Shown: positions 34,728-42,640 of the stretch, piece by piece
Numbering within the stretch: position 1 is the first letter of the stretch
How the letters are laid out: every line of letters starts with the position of its first letter
DNA from: an uncultured Porphyromonadaceae bacterium
Lineage (GTDB): Bacteria > Bacteroidota > Bacteroidia > Bacteroidales > Muribaculaceae
Length of the DNA stretch: 63,405 bases
Direction of reading: 5' to 3'
Assembly (NCBI GenBank): GCA_947575235.1
Contig: CANPMT010000010.1
Span: forward strand, 1-63,405
Notes under the pieces: generated by a model
What the model was told of the DNA's origin: nothing
The model's database searches: none
Seen by the model: only the letters and a program-made list of their open reading frames with translations
Program-made: the position numbers and the translations under genes

Positions 34728-35747
34728 ATGGGAATATTTTCATTCACACAAGAAATAGCGATGGACTTGGGAACCGCCAATTCCATCATCATTCATAATG
34801 ACAAGATTGTTGTCGACGAGCCCTCAGTTGTGGCTATCGAGAACAAGACCGACAAATTGCTGGCGGTCGGCACCCCTGCGCATCAGATGGAGGGTAAGGA
34901 ACCCCCCGGCATCCGCACCATCCGTCCGCTTCGCGACGGAGTAATCGCCGACTTCAATGCCGCCGAACAGATGATACGCGGCATGGTGAAGATGGTCAGC
35001 TCAAAACGTCGCTGGTTCTCCCCTTCCCTCAGAATGGTGGTATGTATACCCTCCGGTTCAACGGAGGTTGAGATTCGTGCGGTGCGCGACTCTTCAGAGC
35101 ATGCCGGAGGCCGTGATGTCTACATGATATACGAGCCTATGGCCGCCGCTCTCGGAATCGGTCTTGATGTGGAGAAACCTGAAGGCAACATGATTGTCGA
35201 TATAGGTGGCGGAAGCACCGAGATTGCTGTAATCTCATTGGGTGGCATAGTTAGCAACAAGAGCATCCGTCTTGCCGGTAACGACCTTACAGCCGATATC
35301 CAGGAGCATATGGGTCGGGTGCATAATCTTAAGGTTGGTGCCACTATGGCCGAACAGATTAAAATCAATGTTGGCTCTGCCCTTCCGGTTCTCGACAATC
35401 CGCCGGAGCCCTTCATAGTTTGCGGTCCCAACAGGATGTCAGCTCTTCCGATGCAGGTGCCTGTGACTTACGAGGAGATTTCGCATTGCATCGACAAGTC
35501 AATCTCCCGTATGGAAGCGGCCATACTTGCCGCTCTTGAGGAGACTCCGCCGGAACTGTATGCCGATATCGTCAAGAACGGTATATATCTTGCCGGAGGT
35601 GGCGCTCTTCTCAAAGGTCTTGCAAAACGCTTCACCGACAAAATACGCATAGAATTCAAGATTGCCGAAGACCCGTTACACGCTGTTGCAAAGGGCACCG
35701 GAGTGGCCTTGAAGAATATCAATAAATTCTCCTTCCTCATCAGATAA
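34728..35747 (+). CDS. mreB: Rod shape-determining protein MreB
   Basis: 339 residues of the bacterial actin family. Phosphate-1 motif AMDLGTANSIIIH at the N-terminus, phosphate-2 MIVDIGGGSTEIAVIS near residue 160, and the adenosine motif YLAGGGALLKGLAKR near 290 are all intact. It forms membrane-bound filaments that steer side-wall synthesis by the elongasome. The amphipathic start MGIFSFTQEIAM would be the membrane contact. First gene of the mreBCD-mrdA-rodA cluster, with a 153-nt gap before mreC. Confidence 0.96.
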   Translation: MGIFSFTQEIAMDLGTANSIIIHNDKIVVDEPSVVAIENKTDKLLAVGTPAHQMEGKEPPGIRTIRPLRDGVIADFNAAEQMIRGMVKMVSSKRRWFSPSLRMVVCIPSGSTEVEIRAVRDSSEHAGGRDVYMIYEPMAAALGIGLDVEKPEGNMIVDIGGGSTEIAVISLGGIVSNKSIRLAGNDLTADIQEHMGRVHNLKVGATMAEQIKINVGSALPVLDNPPEPFIVCGPNRMSALPMQVPVTYEEISHCIDKSISRMEAAILAALEETPPELYADIVKNGIYLAGGGALLKGLAKRFTDKIRIEFKIAEDPLHAVAKGTGVALKNINKFSFLIR

Positions 35748-35777
35748 AGGGCCATTTGATGAAATGGATCCTGACTT

Positions 35778-35846
35778 CCGCCCAATTGAGGCGGTCGGAA
35801 TAAAATCGCATGCCTCAGAGCCGCTGTCTGAACCAAGATAGCGGCT
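35778..35846 (+). other. Two hairpins in the mreB-mreC gap
   Basis: CCGCC (35778-35782) with GGCGG (35790-35794), and AGCCGCT (35819-35825) with AGCGGCT (35840-35846) followed by TTAAGGTT. The second looks like a weak terminator, which would make mreB more abundant than the downstream genes. Confidence 0.5.
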
Positions 35847-35900
35847 TTAAGGTTATAATTATATGATTCCGGATGATAAACTTTATCCACTTTATTCCAG

Positions 35901-36749
35901 ATGAGAAACCTGATTAATTTCTTGATAAAATACGGGACGTGGTTCATATTTATGTTCTATGTCCTGATTAGTTGTGTCTTGCTATTCAGCCACAATCTTT
36001 ACCAGCAGTCGGTCTATCTGACATCGGCAAATATCGTGGCTTCCTCAGTAAATTCCACCTCCTCGCAAGTGACCGGATATTTCCACCTGCGAGGCATAAA
36101 CGAGAGTCTTCAGGAGAGCAATGCCATGCTTGAGAATGAAGTGTTGAATCTCCGCCATCAGTTGGCGGAATGCCAGACCCTTCTCTCTGACACTCTGAAA
36201 TCGAATATTTTTCTCAACAGGTTTGACTATATTCCGGCCACTGTAATAAATAACAGTGTCCGCCATCCGCGCAACTATTTCTCAATCAACCGAGGAAGTG
36301 CCGACGGCGTTAAGGTCGGAATGGGTGTGGTTGACCAGAATGGAGTAGTCGGTATGGTGAATGTGGCCGGTCTCCATACAGCCCGCGTCATATCCCTTCT
36401 TAACCAGACCCAGCGTTTCTCTGTCAAACTCAAGGGTACGAATTACATAGGCTCACTCTCCTGGAAAGGTGCCGACCCCTCGATTGCATATATGGAGGAG
36501 GTGCCCCGTCACGCAAAATTTCATGCGGGTGATACTGTTGTGACAAGCGGCTATTCCACCACCTTCCCCGGCGATATACCTGTAGGTATAGTCATGAACC
36601 GCATCAAAGGGAGCGATGACAACTTCTTCATCCTTAAGGTGCGTCTCAATTCCGATTTCAGGGCATTGAGCACAGTCAGGGTAATCAAAGATGAATACAA
36701 GGCAGAATTGGATTCCCTGCAACAGTATGATATCAAGTCAGATAAGTAG
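35901..36749 (+). CDS. mreC: Cell-shape protein MreC
   Basis: 282 residues: one N-terminal membrane helix (about 12-32), a coiled-coil (about 60-100, LQESNAMLENEVLNLRHQLAECQ), then a beta-rich periplasmic domain with SINRGSADGVKVGMGVVDQNGVVGMV and TSGYSTTFPGDIPVGIV, both typical of MreC. It links MreB filaments to the periplasmic synthases PBP2 and RodA. Second gene of the cluster, 29 nt before mreD. Confidence 0.94.
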   Translation: MRNLINFLIKYGTWFIFMFYVLISCVLLFSHNLYQQSVYLTSANIVASSVNSTSSQVTGYFHLRGINESLQESNAMLENEVLNLRHQLAECQTLLSDTLKSNIFLNRFDYIPATVINNSVRHPRNYFSINRGSADGVKVGMGVVDQNGVVGMVNVAGLHTARVISLLNQTQRFSVKLKGTNYIGSLSWKGADPSIAYMEEVPRHAKFHAGDTVVTSGYSTTFPGDIPVGIVMNRIKGSDDNFFILKVRLNSDFRALSTVRVIKDEYKAELDSLQQYDIKSDK

Positions 36750-36778
36750 TAACCTCAGATAAGTAATCTCTTATAGTA

Positions 36779-37288
36779 ATGAATAAGGAAATATTAAAAT
36801 CGACATTCCTGTTTATCCTCCTATTGTTGGCTCAGGTGCTTATCTGCAATCATATAGCCATCTTTAATGTGGCGGTGCCGATCATATTCATCTATTTCAT
36901 AATCCGGCTGCCGATTGATGTGGGGAAAGGCCTTCTTTTCACCCTGGCATTCCTTATGGGATTCTGCGTGGATATGTTTTCTGACACACCGGGTGTGAAT
37001 TCTCTTGCCTCGACACTTCTCGCGGCCTTGAAACGCCCGGTCTATTACGCCTACGTTCAGCGTGATGACAAGACCATGACTCTCTTGCCCTCAATCTCCA
37101 CCTTAGGGGTGGCCACTTATTGCAAGTACCTCCTGTCGATGGTTGGAATTTATTGTTTATTAGCATTTACCATAGAATATTTCAACTTTGCCGACGTTAA
37201 GGATATAGTGATATTATCGGCTTCCAGCTGCCTTCTCACTTTCATCATGTTGCTGGCAATAGATTGTTTGATAATCAATAAATCGTGA
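36779..37288 (+). CDS. mreD: Cell-shape protein MreD
   Basis: 169 residues, nearly all hydrophobic, with about five membrane helices, and the family-like segment LMGFCVDMFSDTPGVNSLASTLLA. MreD is a small inner-membrane partner of MreC in the elongasome. Sequence conservation is low in this family, so the call leans on size, topology and position between mreC and mrdA. Its TGA overlaps the GTG start of mrdA by 4 nt. Confidence 0.9.
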   Translation: MNKEILKSTFLFILLLLAQVLICNHIAIFNVAVPIIFIYFIIRLPIDVGKGLLFTLAFLMGFCVDMFSDTPGVNSLASTLLAALKRPVYYAYVQRDDKTMTLLPSISTLGVATYCKYLLSMVGIYCLLAFTIEYFNFADVKDIVILSASSCLLTFIMLLAIDCLIINKS

Positions 37289-39138
37289 GTAAAGACTATA
37301 AGTTAGCTAAACGTAGATACGTTATAGCAGGGTTCATTTGCGTTATTGTGGCCATTTACATCTTCAGGCTCTTCAGTCTGCAGGTTGGCGATACGAAATA
37401 TAAGGAGAATGCGGAAAGCAATGCTTTTCTGCGACGGGTGATCTATCCTGCACGAGGATTGGTGTTTGATCGTGAGGGTCGTCTGGTGGTGTTTAACCAG
37501 CCGGCCTACGATGTTATGCTCATCCCTAAAGATGTCGGGAATTTCGACACGTTGGCGCTATGTAAGGTTCTGAGCATTACCAAGGAGCAACTGCTCGAGA
37601 AATGGGCGGAGATGAAGAATCCGCGGAAAAATCCCGGTTATTCCGCCTATACCCCTCAGAAACTTATCTCTCACCTTTCTGCTGAGGACTATGGACGTCT
37701 TCAGGAGAAACTTTACCTCTTCCCCGGTTTCTTCATACAGACCCGAACTGTAAGACAATACAATTACGTAGCGGGAGCCAATATCCTCGGAAATATCAGG
37801 GAGGTATCGGCAACCGACGTTGAACGCGACCGTTATTACCGTTCAGGTGACTATACCGGAGACCTCGGTGTGGAGAAAAGTTATGAGACCCACCTCCGAG
37901 GTGTGAAGGGTGTTGAGATTCTCATGAAGGATGCCTACGGACGAATCAAAGGTAAATATGAGAATGGCGTGCATGACGTCGCCCCCATATCCGGACGCAA
38001 CCTCACCCTCTCAATCGATATGGAACTCCAGGAATATGGCGAGCGTCTTATGGCAAATAAGATTGGTGCCATAGTGGCCATAGAACCTGCCACAGGTGAG
38101 ATTCTCGCACTTGTGACTGCCCCGAATTACGATCCCGCCCTCCTTGTGGGAAAGGAACGTGGAAAGAATTATGCGGCGTTGGTGAATGACCCTCAGAAAC
38201 CGCTATACGACCGTGCTCTGCAGGGAGCTTACCCCCCGGGCTCAACGTTCAAGCCTACCCAGGGACTCATCTTCCTTCAGCAGGGTGTCATCACCACATC
38301 CACCCAGTATCCCTGCTATCATGGCTACATCAATAAGATAAGGGTAGGATGTCACGGACATGGTTCCCCCATAGCATTGAAACCTGCCTTGGCGACCTCA
38401 TGCAACGCCTACTTCTGCTGGGGTTTCAAGAATATGATAGATAAGCGCGGCACCAAGGCTTTCGACCAGTTTGAGATCTGGAAGAATTACCTTGTGCAGA
38501 TGGGCTACGGCTATAAGCTCGGAGTTGACCTCCCCTTTGAGAGCCGTGGATTCATTCCAAACTCTGAGTTCTACTCAAAATCATTCCGTGGAGCCAACTG
38601 GAGTGCCAACTCTATAATCTCTGTCGCCATCGGTCAGGGAGAGGTGCTCGCGACTCCTCTTCAGATTGCGAATCTTTGTGCAACTATCGCCAACCGCGGT
38701 CATTATTTCACCCCGCATGTCGTGAAATCTATTGCCGATACGGTGATTGATGCAAAATACAAAGAGAAACACACCCCCGATATAAAGAGGGAGTATTATG
38801 AGAATATTGCGGAAGGAATGAGGATGGCCGTCCTCGGTGGTACTTGCCGCACAGCCGCGCTTCCCGGCATTGAGGTGTGTGGAAAGACCGGTACTGCCCA
38901 GAACCCTCATGGCAAGGATCACTCTGCATTCATGGGCTTCGCCCCATATCATGATCCCAAGATTGCCATTGCGGTCTATGTCGAGAATGCCGGTTTCGGT
39001 GCTACGTTCGGTGTGCCGATCGGCAGCCTGATGATGGAGAAGTATCTCACCGGAGATATCAGTCCGGCAAGAAAAGGTATCGAGGAACGAATGTTAAATT
39101 CAAATACGATTATTTACAGTGGAGTCAAGAAGCACTGA
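37285..39138 (+). CDS. mrdA: Penicillin-binding protein 2, elongasome transpeptidase
   Basis: 617 residues. One membrane helix (about 11-30), a PBP dimerisation domain (RGLVFDREGRLVVFNQPAYDV), and a transpeptidase domain with Ser320-x-x-Lys323 (PPGSTFKP), Ser372-Cys-Asn374 and Lys534-Thr-Gly (GKTGTAQNPHG). It cross-links peptidoglycan during elongation and is a beta-lactam target. The start is GTG at 37285, inside the mreD stop (GTGA), which implies coupled translation. The SCN form of the second motif replaces the common SxN Ser/Asp middle residue with Cys, within the allowed range. It overlaps rodA by 20 nt. Confidence 0.96.
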   Translation: MSKDYKLAKRRYVIAGFICVIVAIYIFRLFSLQVGDTKYKENAESNAFLRRVIYPARGLVFDREGRLVVFNQPAYDVMLIPKDVGNFDTLALCKVLSITKEQLLEKWAEMKNPRKNPGYSAYTPQKLISHLSAEDYGRLQEKLYLFPGFFIQTRTVRQYNYVAGANILGNIREVSATDVERDRYYRSGDYTGDLGVEKSYETHLRGVKGVEILMKDAYGRIKGKYENGVHDVAPISGRNLTLSIDMELQEYGERLMANKIGAIVAIEPATGEILALVTAPNYDPALLVGKERGKNYAALVNDPQKPLYDRALQGAYPPGSTFKPTQGLIFLQQGVITTSTQYPCYHGYINKIRVGCHGHGSPIALKPALATSCNAYFCWGFKNMIDKRGTKAFDQFEIWKNYLVQMGYGYKLGVDLPFESRGFIPNSEFYSKSFRGANWSANSIISVAIGQGEVLATPLQIANLCATIANRGHYFTPHVVKSIADTVIDAKYKEKHTPDIKREYYENIAEGMRMAVLGGTCRTAALPGIEVCGKTGTAQNPHGKDHSAFMGFAPYHDPKIAIAVYVENAGFGATFGVPIGSLMMEKYLTGDISPARKGIEERMLNSNTIIYSGVKKH

Positions 39139-40588
39139 TGCTAATGTTTCTGTATTCCGGTCGTTAGACTGGGTTACGATATTCCTTTATCTCCTGCTCG
39201 TGTCAGCGGGAGCGGTGAGCATATATGCCGCGAGTTACGATTTTGACAATGCGAGCATGTTCGATTTTTCCGAGTTCTCGGGAAAGCAGTTTCTATGGAT
39301 CGGACTCTCCCTGATAATCGGCTGCATTATCCTGCTACTTGACTACCGTATATATGAGGCCTACGCCTATCCCATATACGCCATAGTGATTCTGATATTG
39401 ATAGCCACCATTTTTCTGGCGCCCGATATCAAGGGATCACGCTCATGGCTTGTATTCGGCCCGGTAAGTCTGCAGCCTGCTGAGTTCGGTAAATTTGCCA
39501 CGGCGCTTGCTCTGGCAAAACTGTTTGATTCCTACAATTTCTCGCTCAATGCCAAGATAAGCAACTACTTCAGGGCTCTTATCATTATCTTCCTCCCCAT
39601 CTGTCTGATTCTGCTGCAACGTGAGACAGGGAGTGCGTTGGTCTACATCTCACTGATATTCGTGCTTTACCGCGAGGGCATGAGCGGTCTGGTGCTCTTC
39701 TCAGTGCTTTGCGCCATCGTATATTTTGTTGTGGCGGTGAAATTCGTCGAACCCCTGATATTAGGTGTCCCGGCTGGTGAATTCTCGGTGTTCATAATCA
39801 TCATGTTCATCTATTCAGCCATGCTTGTATTCTATTGCCGCGATTTCATAATCTCTCGAAATGTCATCATTGGATTTGTGGGATCGGGCGTAATAGTGAC
39901 CGTGCTGCATTTCTGTGGTGTAGATGTGAATGGCACTGTCTACTTCCTCTCAATATTAGGATTGGCCATAGCCTATACTCTCCTCGCTATGTTCCATCAT
40001 AAGATTCAGAAGTTTCTCATCACAGTCTCTTTCGCCCTTATCTCAGTCTCATTCCTCTTCTCGGTGAACTATGTATTCGGCAACGTTCTTGAGCCTCATC
40101 AGCAGTTGCGTATCAAGGTCGCATTGGGTATAGAGGAAGACCTCAGGGGAGCTGGCTACAACGTCAACCAGTCGAAGATTGCCATTGGCTCGGGGGGTGT
40201 CGCTGGTAAGGGATTCCTTAACGGCACCCAGACTAAACTGAAATATGTGCCTGAACAGCATACCGACTTTATCTTCTGCACAATCGGAGAGGAGGAGGGC
40301 TTCATCGGCTCGACGGCAGTGTTGGTTCTGTTCTTGGCTTTGATTCTCCGGCTTATACATCTGGCAGAACGACAACGCACACCCTTCGGAAGGGTCTATG
40401 GATATTGTGTGGTGGCTTGTCTTATATTCCACCTGTGCATAAATGTTGGAATGGTGATTGGGTTATGTCCGGTTATCGGCATACCGCTCCCCTTCTTCAG
40501 TTATGGCGGCTCCGCTCTCTGGGGATTCACAATCTTCCTGTTCATACTTTTAAGGATAGATGCGTCAAGAAAGGAACGTCGTGACTGA
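39119..40588 (+). CDS. rodA: RodA, SEDS glycan polymerase
   Basis: 489 residues with about ten to twelve membrane helices. SEDS features: KGSRSWLVFGPVSLQPAEFGKFA, and near the end GIPLPFFSYGGSALWG, the most conserved part of FtsW/RodA. It polymerises lipid II into glycan strands together with PBP2. RodA rather than FtsW is favoured by its place after mrdA. The start is a GTG (39119) inside mrdA; no ATG lies close enough to give a complete first helix. Compared with E. coli RodA (about 370 residues) it is longer, mainly through extra loops and helices in the middle, as seen in other Bacteroidota. Last gene of the cluster. Confidence 0.95.
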   Translation: MESRSTDANVSVFRSLDWVTIFLYLLLVSAGAVSIYAASYDFDNASMFDFSEFSGKQFLWIGLSLIIGCIILLLDYRIYEAYAYPIYAIVILILIATIFLAPDIKGSRSWLVFGPVSLQPAEFGKFATALALAKLFDSYNFSLNAKISNYFRALIIIFLPICLILLQRETGSALVYISLIFVLYREGMSGLVLFSVLCAIVYFVVAVKFVEPLILGVPAGEFSVFIIIMFIYSAMLVFYCRDFIISRNVIIGFVGSGVIVTVLHFCGVDVNGTVYFLSILGLAIAYTLLAMFHHKIQKFLITVSFALISVSFLFSVNYVFGNVLEPHQQLRIKVALGIEEDLRGAGYNVNQSKIAIGSGGVAGKGFLNGTQTKLKYVPEQHTDFIFCTIGEEEGFIGSTAVLVLFLALILRLIHLAERQRTPFGRVYGYCVVACLIFHLCINVGMVIGLCPVIGIPLPFFSYGGSALWGFTIFLFILLRIDASRKERRD

Positions 40589-40633
40589 CAATAGATTGCG
40601 GGAAAGTAATTACATAAATTTTAACGAAAGATG

Positions 40634-40658
40634 GGAGACAAATAATAAATTTGTCTCC
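40634..40658 (+). terminator. Terminator of the mre/rod operon
   Basis: GGAGACAAA (40634-40642) and TTTGTCTCC (40650-40658) with a 7-nt loop, followed by TTCTTTGTT. Confidence 0.8.
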
Positions 40659-40727
40659 TTCTTTGTTATATAAGTGAAGGGTTGTTAAATTTTACCGTAA
40701 TAACAGGGTAAACCCAACCACTCCTTC

Positions 40728-40770
40728 AGAAACTAAAAAAACAGTTTCTAAGAAACTTTTTTCAGTTTCT
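40728..40770 (+). repeat. Four-segment self-complementary leader (copy 3 of the repeat family)
   Basis: Alternating 7-mers: AGAAACT (40728-40734), AGTTTCT (40743-40749), AGAAACT (40751-40757), AGTTTCT (40764-40770), with an A-run after the first and a T-run after the third. Each AGAAACT can pair with either AGTTTCT, giving exclusive folds, 43 nt upstream of the next gene. Confidence 0.6.
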
Positions 40771-40812
40771 AAGTGATTACAGACCAGATAAACTTATTCA
40801 AAACTTATAGAA

Positions 40813-41178
40813 ATGGCAAACAAAAGAGAATTCAAGAAATATGCAGACGCTGTAGGCGCATCCGCATGCGAGGCTATGATGACCACATACTACACAGTAG
40901 AGGGAGCTGACAAAAAAGCTATATCAGATGCAATAGAGCAGGTATTGTGCGCAGTGGCTGCCGCCAGATCAAACGCCGACATCACTTTCGACAAAGGTGT
41001 GAAGGCATTCGACTCACTCGCCGACTATTCAAAAGCAAAGAAAGATTTCTACAAAAAGCTCTTCGTCAAGGTGAACGACGATTTCGCTAAAGATCTTGAC
41101 AAAGCTATTAAGGCATTCAATGCCGCTATTCCGGCTCAGGCCAAGGAGGAGAACAAAAAAGCTGTTGCAGCTGAGTAA
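40813..41178 (+). CDS. Small helical protein of unknown function
   Basis: 121 residues, strongly charged and predicted mainly helical, with Lys- and Ala-rich heptad-like stretches (DYSKAKKDFYKKLFVKVNDDFAKDLDKAIKAF) and a disordered Lys/Glu/Ala tail. No signal peptide or membrane helix, so cytoplasmic. Two cysteines (CEAMM and VLCAV). No family recognised. The start ATG is preceded by an unusual self-complementary leader at 40728-40770, and the next gene begins 18 nt after its stop, so it heads an operon with an acyltransferase and a nitrilase. Codon use is like its neighbours. Confidence 0.7.
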   Translation: MANKREFKKYADAVGASACEAMMTTYYTVEGADKKAISDAIEQVLCAVAAARSNADITFDKGVKAFDSLADYSKAKKDFYKKLFVKVNDDFAKDLDKAIKAFNAAIPAQAKEENKKAVAAE

Positions 41179-41196
41179 TCAAGTAATCCTTAAAAT

Positions 41197-41742
41197 ATGA
41201 ATATCTGGGGAAGAGTCCTCAAATTAGCTGGATGGAATGTGGATATAACCGCCCCGCGACGTGACAAATGCGTGATTTGCGTGGCGCCTCACACATCCAA
41301 CTGGGATTTCATACTCGGTCTATTCGCATATAAGTCATTGGGAAGAGAAGCCAATTTTCTTATGAAAAGCACTTGGTTTTTCTTCCCCTTGAATTATATA
41401 CTCAAGGCTCTCGGAGGTATCCCTGTCTATCGCGACAAGACCAAAGGGAGTCTCACCGATTATGTGATTGATCTGTTCAAGAAGCGCGATTACGTCAATC
41501 TCGCCGTTACACCGGAAGGTACACGCAGCCGTACTGAAAAATGGCATACCGGCTTTCTCTACATAGCCTATGGTGCCAAGGTGCCTATTCATCTTGGTGT
41601 GATTGATTATCCGGATAAGGATATAGTCATAAAATATGAATTTATACCTTCCGGAGATGTTGAGAAAGATATGGCAAGTATCAAACGCTTCTACGATAAT
41701 TATTACGATGTAGGTAAATATCCCGAAAAATTCGCATTATGA
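41197..41742 (+). CDS. Lysophospholipid acyltransferase-family enzyme
   Basis: 181 residues. PlsC-type motifs: His32-TSNW-Asp37 (the HX4D catalytic pair), a GGIPVYRD motif near residue 73 that binds the acceptor, and PEGTRSR at 106-112. Family members move an acyl group onto lysophosphatidate or related lipids at the inner face of the membrane; the short length and lack of a membrane helix suggest a peripheral enzyme, possibly a glycolipid or ornithine-lipid acyltransferase. It overlaps the next gene by 4 nt (ATGA), so the two are translated together. Confidence 0.85.
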   Translation: MNIWGRVLKLAGWNVDITAPRRDKCVICVAPHTSNWDFILGLFAYKSLGREANFLMKSTWFFFPLNYILKALGGIPVYRDKTKGSLTDYVIDLFKKRDYVNLAVTPEGTRSRTEKWHTGFLYIAYGAKVPIHLGVIDYPDKDIVIKYEFIPSGDVEKDMASIKRFYDNYYDVGKYPEKFAL

Positions 41743-42533
41743 ACACTCATAACCTCAATATCTGCCTTATCCCTCTTGAGATAAAGTGGGAAGATAAAAG
41801 CTATAATCTCTCGCTACTTGAGGAGAAGCTGCAGCTGGTGCATCCCGACACTGATCTTGTGGTGTTGCCTGAAACCTTCACCACCGGGTTTCCGTCAGGA
41901 GAGGAGAAGGAATATGTGCGTGGATTTGCTGAAAGAAACACAGGGGATACTATCGACCGACTGAAATTTCTGGCACACAAGTTCAATGTGGCGTTGGCCG
42001 GTTCGTTTATCGCCGACACTGGAGGAAGCCTCTATAACAGGGGGTTCTTCATCGAACCTTCAGGTGATGAATACTTCGCCGACAAACGTCATCTCTTCAC
42101 AATGGCAGGAGAGGATAAGGTTTTCTCAAAAGGACACAGCCGTATGCGTTTGCGTTATCGAGGCTGGAATATCAGTATGATTATCTGTTACGATATCCGG
42201 TTCCCGGCCTGGTGCAGAAACCGTAATAATGAATATGACCTGCTTATTGCAGTTGCCAACTGGCCTGTTGCCCGCGTCGACGCCTGGAACAAACTGCTGT
42301 TGGCCCGTGCCATCGAGAATGAGGCTTATGTAGCCGGTGTGAATTGTGCCGGCACAGATAAGAAGGGGTTCAAATATGACGGCAGCAGCATGATAGTTGA
42401 TTTCAAAGGTAAGGATATCTCCTTCAGGGCAGATGAGTGTGGATTGGTTTATGCCACGCTGTCGCTCGACAGACTGGAAGATTTCAGAAAGAAATTTCCG
42501 GCGTGGAAAGATGCCGATGACTTCACATTATGA
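41739..42533 (+). CDS. Nitrilase-family hydrolase, omega-amidase (YafV)-like
   Basis: 264 residues with the nitrilase triad: Glu45 in VVLPETFTTGF, Lys116 in YFADKRHLF and Cys150 in MIICYDIRFP. The LPETFTTGF and CYDIRFPAWCRN contexts are those of YafV/Nit2-like omega-amidases, which hydrolyse alpha-ketoglutaramate or alpha-ketosuccinamate in the methionine-salvage and glutamine-transaminase routes. The substrate is inferred from similarity only. Third gene of the operon starting at 40813; ends before a long bidirectional terminator. Confidence 0.88.
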   Translation: MNTHNLNICLIPLEIKWEDKSYNLSLLEEKLQLVHPDTDLVVLPETFTTGFPSGEEKEYVRGFAERNTGDTIDRLKFLAHKFNVALAGSFIADTGGSLYNRGFFIEPSGDEYFADKRHLFTMAGEDKVFSKGHSRMRLRYRGWNISMIICYDIRFPAWCRNRNNEYDLLIAVANWPVARVDAWNKLLLARAIENEAYVAGVNCAGTDKKGFKYDGSSMIVDFKGKDISFRADECGLVYATLSLDRLEDFRKKFPAWKDADDFTL

Positions 42534-42580
42534 TACCGCTTAGTCAGTGGTGGAAGTTTTATAAACAGTAATACTTCATG

Positions 42581-42630
42581 ATAAAAATGGAGGAGAATAC
42601 GGATAGTCCGATATTCTCCTCCATTTTTAT
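42581..42630. terminator. Long bidirectional terminator
   Basis: Perfect 19-nt arms, 42581-42599 and 42612-42630 (core ATGGAGGAGAATA), and CGGA/TCCG pairing inside the loop brings the stem to 23 pairs. It separates the nitrilase (+) from lpdA (-). Confidence 0.92.
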
Positions 42631-42640
42631 TTGGAGTAAC

